Shown: positions 1 through 9,762, counted from the first letter of the stretch. The stretch: 64,000 nt of DNA from Sphingobacterium zeae (GCF_030818895.1 NZ_JAUTBA010000001.1:3348001-3412000), one strand, 5' to 3'. Program-made: numbers and translations. Notes: generated by a model not told the origin, from the sequence alone.

Positions 1-54
1 ATGAACTTCATGGGTTTCATCTTGAGATAACAAAAATAATATATGGAGAGAGAT

Positions 55-450
55 ATGACTGATGATCAAATTTTAACCGCATGGGATGACATCTGTAAAG
101 TTTTAAATAAGGATAACGATCAGCTTAAAACTGACATCCTAAATCATGTGGGCAATAAATGGTCGTTATTTGTTATACAAGCTTTAGGTGTTAAAGGAAA
201 GATGAGATTTTCTTTTCTTCAGAAGCATATTAAGGGAATAAGTCAGAAAATGTTAACAAAATGTCTAAGGGAGCTTGAGCGGGATGGACTAATTTCCAGG
301 ACTATTTATCCTGAAGTGCCTCCGAGAGTAGAGTATCAGTTAACTCCTTTAGGTCGCGGTTTATTAGTTGAGGTTACACCGCTATGGTTTTGGATTGCAA
401 AATCTATTGATGAGTTTAAAGAAGCAAGGACAAATTTCGAAAAAACGTAG
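55..450 (+). CDS. HxlR family transcriptional regulator
   Basis: Winged-helix DNA-binding protein of the HxlR group, about 131 residues, which is normal for the family. The core reads NHVGNKWSLFVIQAL, then FSFLQKHIKGISQKMLTKCLRELERDGLISR, the usual HxlR recognition helix and wing, followed by the YQLTPLGRGL segment. Two in-frame ATGs exist (43 and 55). I prefer 55 because GGAGAGAG lies just upstream of it. HxlR regulators often sit beside the oxidoreductase they control; here an NmrA-like tail about 2 kb downstream (2439-2585) is the only trace of such a partner, which is inference. Confidence 0.88.
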   Translation: MTDDQILTAWDDICKVLNKDNDQLKTDILNHVGNKWSLFVIQALGVKGKMRFSFLQKHIKGISQKMLTKCLRELERDGLISRTIYPEVPPRVEYQLTPLGRGLLVEVTPLWFWIAKSIDEFKEARTNFEKT

Positions 451-858
451 TGACTATGAAAGGACTTATAAGGATGAATAATAATTGCACAAAAGTCTTT
501 ACAAGCTATTAAATTATATTAAGTCTTCTAGCGTTATCAAGCTCCTGCCTATGTTGCGCAATCCATAGCCAAATTTACAATTAATGCTAAATATAAATGT
601 TTTAAAACATAATATTTCAGTCATTTACAATAAAAGTTGGTTGCAGACAACAGTAAATCTCTATTATGTAATACGTTATAAAAAAATAATCTACTGGAGA
701 TCATAAAACTAACATGCATGTTAGTAAGTTACATCGAAGTACGATATTGTTTACAGCATGTATATAATTTAAATTTGTTTGCTTATTATGAATTAACTGA
801 AGGATTATCAGTTAATTTATACCTCAGCTACGTAGAATAAAAAACAAAAAAACTGTAT
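451..858. other. Gene-free stretch with a perfect palindrome
   Basis: About 400 bases without a supportable gene in either strand. The only clear structure is the 18-bp palindrome listed at 708-725. The DNA is very AT-rich with many stops in all frames. Confidence 0.6.
708..725. promoter_or_regulatory. 18-bp perfect palindrome, candidate operator
   Basis: ACTAACATGCATGTTAGT is a perfect inverted repeat about 130 bases upstream of the cation/proton antiporter start. The size and symmetry suit a dimeric TetR-type or similar repressor. The cognate regulator is not identified; the HxlR gene upstream is a possible but unproven partner. Confidence 0.5.
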
Positions 859-2436
859 ATGCTAGAAAACTTCGAATTTTATCTGTTTTTGGTATTTGTC
901 ATTTCCGTGCTGATCATGTTGGCTAAGAAAATTAAAGTAGCGTATCCGGTTTTACTGGTAGTAGCTGGACTGTTAATTAGCTTTATCCCTGGTACCCCAA
1001 AAATTAAAATTGAGCCTGATTTAATATTTATTATTTTCTTGCCTCCTCTACTTTATGAAGCTGCATGGTCATCATCATGGAAAGAACTTTGGAGGTGGCG
1101 TCGTATCATTTTCAGTTTTGCTTTTGTAGTCGTATTTTTTACGGCTTTATCGGTCGCTATCTTTGCAAATTATTTTATTCCGGGATTTTCCTTGGCCCTC
1201 GGTTTTTTACTGGGCGGTATCGTTTCTCCACCAGACGCAGTAAGTGCAGGAGCAATCTTAAAATTTGTAAAAGTACCTCGGAGATTATCTTCTATTCTAG
1301 AGGGTGAGAGTTTGTTGAATGATGCATCTTCCTTGATCATACTTAAGTTTGCAATGATCGCGGCGGCAACGGGCCAGTTCGTATGGCTTCAGGCTGCCGG
1401 AAATTTTGCCTGGATGTGTTTTGGTGGCATAGGTATAGGAATTTTAATCGCGTTTATCTTTATGAAAATGCATAAAATTTTTCCTACAGATTCCAATATA
1501 GATATCCTAATGACTTTTATAGCTCCATTTGCCATGTATCTGGCTGCCGAGCAGTTGCATGCCTCAGGAGTTTTGGCAGTAGTATCCGGCGGATTATTTC
1601 TTTCTTACCGCAGTCATGACTTTTTAAGTAGTGCTTCCAGAATACGTACATTGACAGTTGGAGAGAGTTTTTGTTTTCTATTAAATGGTACCGTCTTTAT
1701 ACTTATAGGATTAGATTTGCCTGAGATAGTGTTGGGCCTCGGTGAAACAAACATTTATACGGCCATCGGATATGGTATCGCGGTCACAACTGTTCTTATA
1801 ATTGTGCGGATTGTAGCGGGATATGCAGCGGTTATTACAACAATAGTTATGAAAAATTTTATTAATGTTGGAGATCCTGAACCCCCAGGCTGGAAGACAC
1901 CCCTTATCATTGGATGGACTGGGATGCGAGGAGTAGTTTCGCTGGCTGCTGCACTTTCAATACCAGTAACGCTGACGGACGGAAGTCCATTTCCCCAAAG
2001 AAACATGATTCTCTTCATTACATTTATCGTAATTCTCTCCACTTTGCTTATACAGGGACTCACACTCCCCTTACTTCTTAAGAAATTTCCGCTAGTGGAT
2101 AGGGACTTTACAAGAAGTGAAAAGGAAATTGATCAGGAGATTCTAAACAATTTGGCAAAAGTCGCGATTGATAAAATTCACCATGATTATGCGGATAAAA
2201 TTGAAAGTCTGCCAGCTCTGAAAGATCAATTGAAGAAATACGAAAATCAGGTAAGTAGTTCCGAAATTATCGTTAATTTCAGAGAGTATAGAAATATTTA
2301 CATTGATATAATTAACGAGCAACGAAAGTGGCTCATCAAAAAAAACCGAAACGAACTCCTCTTAGATGAAGAGATCATCAGAAAACATCTTAGGCTGCTG
2401 GATCTTCAGGAGGAAAGACTGAGCATAAAGTTGTAA
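859..2436 (+). CDS. Na+/H+ antiporter, CPA1 (NhaP-like) family
   Basis: Inner-membrane cation/proton exchanger of 525 residues. Roughly the first 410 residues are a run of hydrophobic segments; the last 110 are a charged cytoplasmic tail. Family landmarks are present: GGIVSPPDAVSAGAIL near residue 120, EGESLLNDASSLI near 150 (the ND pair of the ion site) and GWTGMRGVVSLAAALSIP near 350. These point to the CPA1 exchangers that export Na+ or K+ in exchange for protons. The gene stands alone, with the 18-bp palindrome upstream. The exact cation cannot be told from sequence. Confidence 0.9.
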   Translation: MLENFEFYLFLVFVISVLIMLAKKIKVAYPVLLVVAGLLISFIPGTPKIKIEPDLIFIIFLPPLLYEAAWSSSWKELWRWRRIIFSFAFVVVFFTALSVAIFANYFIPGFSLALGFLLGGIVSPPDAVSAGAILKFVKVPRRLSSILEGESLLNDASSLIILKFAMIAAATGQFVWLQAAGNFAWMCFGGIGIGILIAFIFMKMHKIFPTDSNIDILMTFIAPFAMYLAAEQLHASGVLAVVSGGLFLSYRSHDFLSSASRIRTLTVGESFCFLLNGTVFILIGLDLPEIVLGLGETNIYTAIGYGIAVTTVLIIVRIVAGYAAVITTIVMKNFINVGDPEPPGWKTPLIIGWTGMRGVVSLAAALSIPVTLTDGSPFPQRNMILFITFIVILSTLLIQGLTLPLLLKKFPLVDRDFTRSEKEIDQEILNNLAKVAIDKIHHDYADKIESLPALKDQLKKYENQVSSSEIIVNFREYRNIYIDIINEQRKWLIKKNRNELLLDEEIIRKHLRLLDLQEERLSIKL

Positions 2437-2438
2437 GA

Positions 2439-2585
2439 ATACTATACATTATTGGTAGATGGAATACAGCAGTAAGATTGACGACACCCGATAATATTGG
2501 CAAACTTACCGCTGAGATTTTCTTTAAGCCATTGATTGAAAACGAAATTGTTTATATTGCAGGTGATACCATCACTTATGGTTGA
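2439..2585 (+). pseudogene. Remnant: C-terminal tail of an NmrA-like NAD(P)-binding oxidoreductase
   Basis: An open frame without a start reads NTAVRLTTPDNIGKLTAEI and then a segment containing NEIVYIAGDTITYG before a stop. This resembles the TTPEDIGKLTAEI...VVYVAGDTxTY part of NmrA/isoflavone-reductase-like proteins. The N-terminal Rossmann half and the end of the protein are absent, so this is a leftover fragment starting right after the antiporter stop. Confidence 0.6.
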
Positions 2586-2671
2586 ATTTACGATTTAAAC
2601 ATATAAATTCCGCCTTCATAAAAACAGGCCAGAAAAGTTTCATATAAACATAAGTAAGCTTTTTTAAACCA

Positions 2672-3577
2672 TTAAAATTTATATTTTACACCAGTCAGAT
2701 CTTCTGCAACCTTCCAGAGCCTGCTAGCTGTATTTAAATCCTTTGCCTGTTTGGGAATAGATGCAGCTCCAGGTGAACCTTTAACATGCATAAAGCCTGA
2801 GGGCGCCCAATATGTACCATTTTTAACCATAGGGTCTGTAGCCGCAAGCAGAGATGCTAAAGCGGCCTTGTCAGCCGGTTGCGAAATTAGGGGCGTAATG
2901 ATTTTCCCAATCAGAAAACCGCTTGTCCGTTGTAAATTAGTGGGTGAAACTCCTGGATGGACGGCAACAGAGATCGTCTTTGAGCCAGATGCTTCCAACT
3001 TCCGCGCAAGTTCTAATGCGAATACTAGGTTTGCTAGTTTTGCCTGTCCATAAGCTTCATAAGGCTTATACTTTTTGCGTTCAGTCAGGATATCGGCAAA
3101 ATCGATCTGTGCAAAATTAGCTGCTGAACTTGAAAGCGACACAATACGCGAACCTGGCGTTGATTTTAAGAGTGGTAACAATAAACCTGTTAATGCATAG
3201 TGTCCCAAATAATTGCTACCTAACTGTATTTCAAACCCTTGCTTTGTTGTGGAATACGGAGTAGCCATCACGCCTGCATTATTGATGAGCACATCAAGCT
3301 TTTGATGTGATTTTAGCACAACATCCGCGCATTGTCTCACTGAGTCTAGGTCTGCTAGATCTAAGGTAACCAAAGTAATTTTGGCATCCGGAACGATGTC
3401 AATGATCTTCTTTTCTGCTTCCTCTGCCTTTTGTTGATTACGGCAGGCCATAATTAAATGAGCTCTCTTTTTTGCCAATACGACACTTGTTTCAAAACCA
3501 ATCCCAGAATTAGCCCCGGTAATGAGTACCCTCTTGTTAGATAGATCCGGGATGTTATCTGCTGTCCAATTTTTCAT
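2672..3577 (-). CDS. SDR family NAD(P)-dependent oxidoreductase
   Basis: Classical short-chain dehydrogenase of 301 residues. The cofactor motif TGANSGIG is at residues 20-27, NNAG follows near 100, SLSSSAAN supplies the catalytic Ser, and YGQAKLAN supplies the YxxxK pair near 175. The layout resembles retinol-dehydrogenase/protochlorophyllide-reductase-like SDRs that use NADP(H) on unknown carbonyls. It lies 44 bases downstream of a broken AraC gene on the same strand. A second AraC/SDR pair occurs at 19.9-21.8 kb, so an AraC-regulated SDR is a recurring arrangement here. The substrate is unknown. Confidence 0.9.
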   Translation of the reverse strand: MKNWTADNIPDLSNKRVLITGANSGIGFETSVVLAKKRAHLIMACRNQQKAEEAEKKIIDIVPDAKITLVTLDLADLDSVRQCADVVLKSHQKLDVLINNAGVMATPYSTTKQGFEIQLGSNYLGHYALTGLLLPLLKSTPGSRIVSLSSSAANFAQIDFADILTERKKYKPYEAYGQAKLANLVFALELARKLEASGSKTISVAVHPGVSPTNLQRTSGFLIGKIITPLISQPADKAALASLLAATDPMVKNGTYWAPSGFMHVKGSPGAASIPKQAKDLNTASRLWKVAEDLTGVKYKF

Positions 3578-3621
3578 GATATTATGTATTATATATTGTT
3601 TCTATTGTGATTGAATGAGAT

Positions 3622-4530
3622 CTAATTAAAACTTGCCCGAAATGCAAGCGGAGTAAAATTCGTTTTGTTCTTAAACAACTTATTAAAAGATTGTGGCCGC
3701 TCAAAGCCTAGCTCATATGCAATCTCTGCAACAGAAAGGTTGGTGGTCGAAAGCTTTTCTTTAGCCTTTGTAACAATTATATCCTGTATGTGCTGCTGGG
3801 CGCTCTGCCCGGTGAGTGTGCGAAGCATATCGCTCATATATCTTGGAGATATGTTGACTTCTGATGCAATATCTTCCAACGATGGTAAGCCTCTCTCCAT
3901 AGCCTTGCCTGAATCAAAGTAGCGATTTACTATTTCTTCAAACCTTACCAGCAATGTGCTGCTGGCTTTCTTTCGAGTGATAAACTGTCGTTGATAATAA
4001 CGGTCACAGTATTGAAGCATCAACTCAATCTGTGTCAGGATAATGTTTTGCGTATGGATGTCGATAGATTGATACTCATTGGTGATCTTTGTAAAAATCT
4101 CCGTAACGCTCTGTTCTTCTTTTTCTGAGAGATGCAAGGCCTCATTGAACTCTTAGGAAAAGTAACCATAATTTTTGATGGTGCTGCCGAGAGAATGCCC
4201 ATATAGGAAATCCGGATGAAACAAAAGCATCTTTCCACTTCCGAAATCCTGAACTGGCTTAAGAGGATCAAGTTCAACGGCCTGCACCTGCTTCGGGGAT
4301 GAAAAGGTCATTACTCCCTTATCAAAATCATAATATTGCTGACCGTATTTTACTTTTAGCTTCACATCATGTTTTATAGAAACGGAATAGAAATTGACAG
4401 CGAACTTCGCCCAAACTCCACTTTCCAATGGATTAACTTCCGTAATATCGATCACGCTCACCAGTGGGTGTAATGGTGCAGGAAGCGAAAGTAAATTGTG
4501 AAATTCTGAAATGGAGTTTATAAGTTGCAT
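3622..4530 (-). pseudogene. AraC family regulator interrupted by one in-frame TAA
   Basis: Two pieces in the same frame are separated only by a TAA at 4153-4155. The N-terminal piece (4530-4156) ends IKNYGYFS; the frame then continues EFNEALHLSEKEEQ and runs on to the AraC helix-turn-helix domain (INISPRYMSDMLRTLTG-like, then AEIAYELGFERPQSFNKLFK). The intact paralogue at 19918-20850 has a Tyr at the position of the stop (EFFDYAVHEALFLSE). So this is a single nonsense change in an otherwise complete gene of about 302 codons. The C-terminal piece has an alternative TTG at 4137, so a separate DNA-binding domain could conceivably be made. Probably non-functional as a full regulator. Confidence 0.85.
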
Positions 4531-5325
4531 TAGTATTATTTTTAATAATTTTTACCGCTCTACTTCGACTTTTATACAATGGTTTCTGTTGTCATATTAA
4601 CATACTTCTTGAAATCTTATTATCTCATATGGCAAAGATGCACTAAAAAACGAATTGAGTTGTTTCCAAACCGATGAAGATTGTTTCCAAACTGACAAAA
4701 ACATATCTTTTTTTGTATTAATAAAAAATAATAGTCTAAAGTAAAGCCATAATCAATGATCCTTCCACTCCTTCAGCAAATTTTGTCTATATCAATAATA
4801 GCCTATCAAATAACTAGATCTCATAAGATTTTCAAATTTATTCCGTACACATTGCTCGCACTACAGTGTTACATAGCATTCTCCGTTCCAAAAATCTACA
4901 TGGTTTGATAATGATAGCTAAAAATGAGGATGGTCAGGAAATAGGAGGAATTTTAGGTGGAATAGATTGTTAACTCGGGCTTGAAATAAACATTCTCTGA
5001 GTCCATTATGACTACAGAAACAAGGGCTTGGGTTCCAAACTTCTTAAACACATTGAAAATATTGCAGAAAAAACTTTACAGATCATAACTATCATTGTCC
5101 AGAACCATTAATGATTATTATTAATGCCTGCTGCGGGTTAATCTATGGTGTTGCTATTTTCTATGGTTTGTCGCTGATCCACTGCTGCTTCTTTTCACCA
5201 ATCATCAAAAATTTCGCCAACGAAAAGTAGATAAATTTTTGATTTAATAATGTCGCCTAAAAGTGATAATAACTTATCAAAAGCAAAAAGAGAGATCACC
5301 TATAATGGGCGCCGTCTTTGCATTT
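4531..5325. other. Gene-poor stretch containing a GNAT remnant
   Basis: Nearly 800 bases without an intact gene. A decayed acetyltransferase frame lies at 4890-5111 and is listed separately. I see nothing else supportable in the flanks. Confidence 0.6.
4890..5111 (+). pseudogene. GNAT acetyltransferase remnant with two in-frame stops
   Basis: One frame reads MIAKNEDGQEIGGILGGIDC, stop (4971-4973), LGLEINIL, stop (4998-5000), VHYDYRNKGLGSKLLKHIEN, and ends at 5109. EIGGILGGI and the acetyl-CoA motif RNKGLGSKLL are typical of GNAT enzymes. Both stops fall where homologues often carry Trp or another residue. The N- and C-terminal parts are not recognisable. It is a dead gene. Confidence 0.7.
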
Positions 5326-6198
5326 TTAAATCGCCATACTCACGATTTTCTTCGCCAAGACCAATGTAGGGTCAATTAATGGTATTTTTCCGCAATCTTT
5401 TATAATGTCACTTTCGTTTGGAAAGATTAGCGGGAGTTCAGTACATCCAAGTATAATAACTTCAGCACCTTTATCAATTAGGAAATCTGCTGCTTTTACA
5501 ATGTTATCCCTGCAATTACCATCGGTATATCCTGCTTTCACACCATCGTTTCCATAGATACTCTCCATTACATAGCCCTGATGCTGCACATCCGGCACAA
5601 TCACATCAAAACCGAACTCCTTTAGAACATCGTAATAAACTTTACTCTGTATGGTTCCGCTTGTAGCCAACAGTCCTACTTTGATTTGTAGCCCAAAATG
5701 TTCCCTTATATGTTCTGCCGTTGTGGTAAGCATATTGATGATGGGAATATTAAGATGCTCCTGAATGCTATTTACAAAGGCATGTGCGGTATTGCATGGA
5801 ATAGCGATTGCATCTGCGCCCTCTGCCTCCAGTCTTTTGCAGGTAGAGAACATAGCTATTGTTGGGTCTGTTTCATGATACACGAGGTTCGCCGTTCTGT
5901 CTGGAATTTGCGGGTTTTGCTCCACGACCATCTTTATGTGTTCCTGGTCTTTTTTGGCAGGCGTGTTCTGTATTATCTTGCTCATGAAGTCTACAGTTGC
6001 AGAGGGTCCAACCCCGCCCAAGATACCCAACTTGAACGCCTTGTGAGGATTGGCATTTTCATTCACTAACGCATAATCTGCATAAATTTGGTTTACATCG
6101 ACAATCGGAATCCCCCTTTTCCATAGCTGTTCTACAATAAGGGAAATTTCGGTGATACCCGGCAAAATAATCTCGCAGCCCTGTTCATTCAATTCCAT
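5326..6198 (-). CDS. Aspartate/glutamate racemase family protein, probably 5'-truncated
   Basis: Cofactor-independent amino-acid racemase fold. The domain from residue 57 (KLGILGGVGPSATVDFM) to the end looks complete and has both catalytic Cys motifs, IPCNTAH and LGCTELPLIFP. The first 50 residues (GCEIILPGITEIS, then GIPIVDVNQIYADYA) resemble the C-terminal end of another racemase domain. The frame stays open upstream to about 6262 and reads EHSGHFDGLALEYLYEAC before a stop. The gene therefore looks like the 3' part of a tandem two-domain racemase whose first domain was lost. The remaining domain may still be active. Start at 6198 is the first ATG and is uncertain. Confidence 0.75.
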   Translation of the reverse strand: MELNEQGCEIILPGITEISLIVEQLWKRGIPIVDVNQIYADYALVNENANPHKAFKLGILGGVGPSATVDFMSKIIQNTPAKKDQEHIKMVVEQNPQIPDRTANLVYHETDPTIAMFSTCKRLEAEGADAIAIPCNTAHAFVNSIQEHLNIPIINMLTTTAEHIREHFGLQIKVGLLATSGTIQSKVYYDVLKEFGFDVIVPDVQHQGYVMESIYGNDGVKAGYTDGNCRDNIVKAADFLIDKGAEVIILGCTELPLIFPNESDIIKDCGKIPLIDPTLVLAKKIVSMAI

Positions 6199-6323
6199 AC
6201 AGGCTTCATACAGATATTCCAGCGCAAGGCCATCAAAATGCCCACTATGCTCATAATATTTTTAGCTTAAAATTTCGCTTTTCATTGCTTATATTTAAGT
6301 TTCATATTGTAAACACAAGGATT

Positions 6324-6692
6324 ATGAGATTTATTATTTTAATTTTATCAGCCATAGTATTAATTTCCTGCTCTACGCGAAAGGAATATTATAAGTTTCA
6401 AGATAGCAGTGTTTTTGTTAAGGCTGATGAACTAGGATCGAATAAAGCTGCGTTTATTTCCAAGTATGGACAACCCATCAATAAAGATTTGAAAAAGGAA
6501 GGTAATGATATTATTGAAAGTCTCTATTATTTAGAAGATATTAAAGGAGTAATGGTTACTACTAAAATGAAATTTGTGAATGATAAATTGGTAGAGCAAT
6601 CCAATTATAAAATTGATACTGTAGATAAAAAGTTAGAAGAGTTGAGAACACAATTAGAAACAAACGGACGAAGAATTAATATGCTTCGATGA
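6324..6692 (+). CDS. Small lipoprotein of unknown function
   Basis: From the ATG at 6324 the protein has 122 residues and begins MRFIILILSAIVLISCSTRK, a lipoprotein signal with the lipobox LISC. A longer frame from 6285 would bury the signal, so 6324 is preferred. The mature part is hydrophilic with a central segment SKYGQPINKDLKKEG and a final charged helix. I do not recognise the family. It was probably a free-standing gene; no partners are evident. Confidence 0.7.
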   Translation: MRFIILILSAIVLISCSTRKEYYKFQDSSVFVKADELGSNKAAFISKYGQPINKDLKKEGNDIIESLYYLEDIKGVMVTTKMKFVNDKLVEQSNYKIDTVDKKLEELRTQLETNGRRINMLR

Positions 6693-6742
6693 ACAAAATA
6701 AAAGTTGCTTTCTAGGTCTTCAACAATTTTATGAAAATTTAA

Positions 6743-7253
6743 ATTTTGCAGATTATAAAACAGAATGATTTCATTTTAGTCTTTCCAAAAGGGAGCAGGC
6801 AATACAATTGGATGACATCAAATGAGGACTTTTTTATAATTCCCGAAATGCTTGAAAGTATCAAGAAAGCAGTAAACGTTGATAAAAATATAGTTTTCAT
6901 TTCGTGACATTTTAACGGAGCAACAGGGTCGTTTTCATATCTGATGAAACAACAAACACAATTTGAAAGTTTTTACGGATTTAACACTTATCCAAAAATT
7001 TTCACGGCTGGTACTTTCGTTGAAAATATTAAAAACCGTACATCTATAAATTTTTCAACACATGAGGATTATTATTATCAACCAAACGCAAATGATGATT
7101 TGGCAAAATTGATAAACGTAATAAATGCCGATTACAACGATTATCGCTACAATGAATTGCCAAATCATTGGTTTCCACGATTTGACGAATCTGAGCCAGC
7201 TTATCAGATTTTTTTTTACGACCTAATAACCCGGAAGAGAAATCCCCTAATAG
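6743..7253 (+). pseudogene. Alpha/beta-hydrolase-like pseudogene
   Basis: A frame reads NDFILVFPKGSRQYNWM, DFFIIPEMLESIKKAVNVD, then VFIS-stop-HFNGATGSFSYLMKQ, and continues to PAYQIFFYDLITRKRNP. VFISGHSNGA would be the normal nucleophile elbow, so the Gly became TGA (6905-6907) and the Ser became Phe. The N-terminus is missing. The open frame after about 7253 is only antisense to the neighbouring outer membrane gene. The gene is dead; the family is esterase-like by motif only. Confidence 0.65.
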
Positions 7254-7286
7254 TCCTCTACGACAGCTTACTTTTCATAATATCGA

Positions 7287-9719
7287 CTATGTTGATAATT
7301 TTTGATCATCATTTCTTATTTGCTTCTCTTTCGATTGATATGCATTTGATTTATTTTTACCAAATTGCCAGGATAATGAAAGCCCAAAAGAGCGGAAAGG
7401 TATGGAAAAATTCCCCGTTTGAATAAAGTTTAGTGACTCCGAATAATTTCCTAAGTTCTTAATATTATTAAAAGGATCAACAATTGTAATTCCAACAACT
7501 GCCGCATCTTTCAAAATCTTTTTCTTGAATGAAATATTCAGTAAGTTGAACGCTGCGAACTCACCTTGAAATGTTCTTTGCGGAGAATCATAAAATAGAT
7601 ATGAATCAAAGGTATAACCTCTTCCCAAATTTATATCCATTCCTATAAAGGTTTTATAAATTATAAAGGTTTTATTCAATTCTTTTATGGAATGTAAAAA
7701 ATCTTTATAGGGAGAGTTTGCATACGTATAAACATCCAGATTAGCCTTTAAATTAAACCTCTTGAGAAATTTTAAAGACCCATAAAAATTGGTTCCAAAA
7801 TTTTTGTTTCTTCCAATATTTTCAAATGTTTGCAACATTACTATATTACCATTTTCAATAATATTTTGTGCAACTGGCTCAATTATATCGTTGGTGTTCT
7901 TATAATAAAGGGAAACATTAATTTGTCCATTATCCTTAAAGAAATTAAAATCTCCACCAATCTCGATATTATGAATAATTTCTGATTTAAGCCTTGGATT
8001 ACCCTGAATCTGATTTGTTCTATCCGTATTATTTCTGAAAGGATTTAGATAATATAAGCTAGGTCGCTGTATTCTTTTTCCGTATAGAATTTTAAAGGTT
8101 GAATTCTTCGAATATGAATAGGAAAAAGCTATATTAGGAAATAGATTATCCGATTTATTTAAAAAATCAGATGAATTACTCGTTTCGTCTCCTTTTAAAA
8201 TGGTTTTTTCCCATCTTACTCCCCCACTAATATGAAATGACTCTCCAATCGGCATTCGAGCTGTAGCGTATCCCGCCATAACATTTTGATGATATTTAAA
8301 CGAGTAACTTCGATTACTATCATGCTGAATACTTCCATCTATGTCCGAGGTATTTATGTTAACGACTGAGTTAATATTTCGATCTACTATTTTTGCTCCA
8401 AAATCTAGCGAAAGAGAGTTAATTGGATATTTAAAGTCCAATTGTGCTGTATATTCATAATTGCTCCCAAGATTTCTGCCAGATTCTACCTGATTGCCAT
8501 AATTAGAATCGTACTTTAAGTCGTTCCTACTTTTTAGGTATTGAAATGACAAACTCATTTCTCTACCACTAGATCCGGACTTTCTAATATAATCTGTACT
8601 AAAATCAAAATTTCCTATAGGTTGTTTATTATCTACATTTCCGTCAAATTCATTTTCTACATATTGACTATGAATCTTGTTATTTGTTACGATAATTAGA
8701 TTATTAAAATTTACATTCGCAACTAACATATTAAGTGAATCCAAAGAATAATCCATAGCAATAGCAAACTGAGTTCCATTCCTTCGATTTCTACTATCAT
8801 TTTTTTGAGAAAAAACTCTTTCCTTCTGGGGTGTTAAATTCTCAGTCGTAAATACACTGGCAATTGGATAACTCCATGAATTACCGAAACTACCTGTAAT
8901 TCCGAAATGGCCAATGCGTGCTGCTAAATTACTACTCTGGTTACTTTGTCGCGTTCCAATTGTTGCGGCCACTCCGCCGTTCAATCCCTGTACCGTTAAT
9001 CGGTTTGTAACGATGTTAATTATTCCCCCTCCCCCCTCAACATCGTACTTTAATGAAGGATTGGTCATAATTTCAACTGATTTAATTTGACTAGAAGGTA
9101 TCATGCGTAGGGCATCAGATATATTTCCACTCATAATTCCTGATGGCTTACCATTAATAAGAATTTTCACATGTTGATTACCCCGAAGTGCAACTTTTCC
9201 ATCATAACCAAGTGACACCATTGGTAACTTTTTAAAAACATCCTCACCTGTCGTTCCTAGCAAGGAAGGATCATTCGAAACATGATAGATCATTTTATCT
9301 AATTTGTTCTCAATGACTGGAACTCTTTTCGTAATAAAAACTGTTTCCAGCACATTCTCACTTTCAAGATATATCGTACTTAAACTCAGTTTGATGGTAT
9401 CATTTGTTATTTTAATATTTTTCAAATATTTCTCCCTATAACCAACTAAACTAATTTTTACATCGACATACTCAACTGAATCTAATCGAAATTCAAACTT
9501 CCCAGTATTATCGGACACCACAGAAATTAGACGATTTCCTTTATGAGAGACAGTTACATTTGAAAACTGTAGAGGTTGTTGAGATGTCGAATCCTCAATA
9601 TGTCCGTATACTAACTTTTCAGTTTTCTTAAGCATCCGCTCCTGCGAAGAGGATCTTATGGGCAACAAAACAGTAGATAAAATAAGAAGTGTAGAAGCAA
9701 AAATAAATCTGATAGCCAT
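7287..9719 (-). CDS. TonB-receptor-type outer membrane beta-barrel protein
   Basis: Outer-membrane protein of about 810 residues. It begins MAIRFIFASTLLILSTVLL with cleavage near SSSQE; an upstream ATG at 9746 adds nine residues and is less likely. A carboxypeptidase-regulatory-like domain follows (VYGHIEDSTSQQPLQFSNVTV, VGYREKYL), then a plug domain (GEDVFKKLPMVSLGYDGKVALRGNQHVKILINGKPSGI and VEIMTNPSLKYDVEGGGGIINIVT), then a large barrel. This architecture is the outer membrane beta-barrel family of Bacteroidota, related to TonB-dependent receptors. It is divergent from a LytS/LytTR pair, with a 21-bp direct repeat in the shared region, so that pair probably controls it. Its ligand is unknown. 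Confidence 0.88.
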   Translation of the reverse strand: MAIRFIFASTLLILSTVLLPIRSSSQERMLKKTEKLVYGHIEDSTSQQPLQFSNVTVSHKGNRLISVVSDNTGKFEFRLDSVEYVDVKISLVGYREKYLKNIKITNDTIKLSLSTIYLESENVLETVFITKRVPVIENKLDKMIYHVSNDPSLLGTTGEDVFKKLPMVSLGYDGKVALRGNQHVKILINGKPSGIMSGNISDALRMIPSSQIKSVEIMTNPSLKYDVEGGGGIINIVTNRLTVQGLNGGVAATIGTRQSNQSSNLAARIGHFGITGSFGNSWSYPIASVFTTENLTPQKERVFSQKNDSRNRRNGTQFAIAMDYSLDSLNMLVANVNFNNLIIVTNNKIHSQYVENEFDGNVDNKQPIGNFDFSTDYIRKSGSSGREMSLSFQYLKSRNDLKYDSNYGNQVESGRNLGSNYEYTAQLDFKYPINSLSLDFGAKIVDRNINSVVNINTSDIDGSIQHDSNRSYSFKYHQNVMAGYATARMPIGESFHISGGVRWEKTILKGDETSNSSDFLNKSDNLFPNIAFSYSYSKNSTFKILYGKRIQRPSLYYLNPFRNNTDRTNQIQGNPRLKSEIIHNIEIGGDFNFFKDNGQINVSLYYKNTNDIIEPVAQNIIENGNIVMLQTFENIGRNKNFGTNFYGSLKFLKRFNLKANLDVYTYANSPYKDFLHSIKELNKTFIIYKTFIGMDINLGRGYTFDSYLFYDSPQRTFQGEFAAFNLLNISFKKKILKDAAVVGITIVDPFNNIKNLGNYSESLNFIQTGNFSIPFRSFGLSLSWQFGKNKSNAYQSKEKQIRNDDQKLST

Positions 9720-9762
9720 TTTTATTTTAAAATTAGCTACGACCATGCTTAGGATTAAAATC

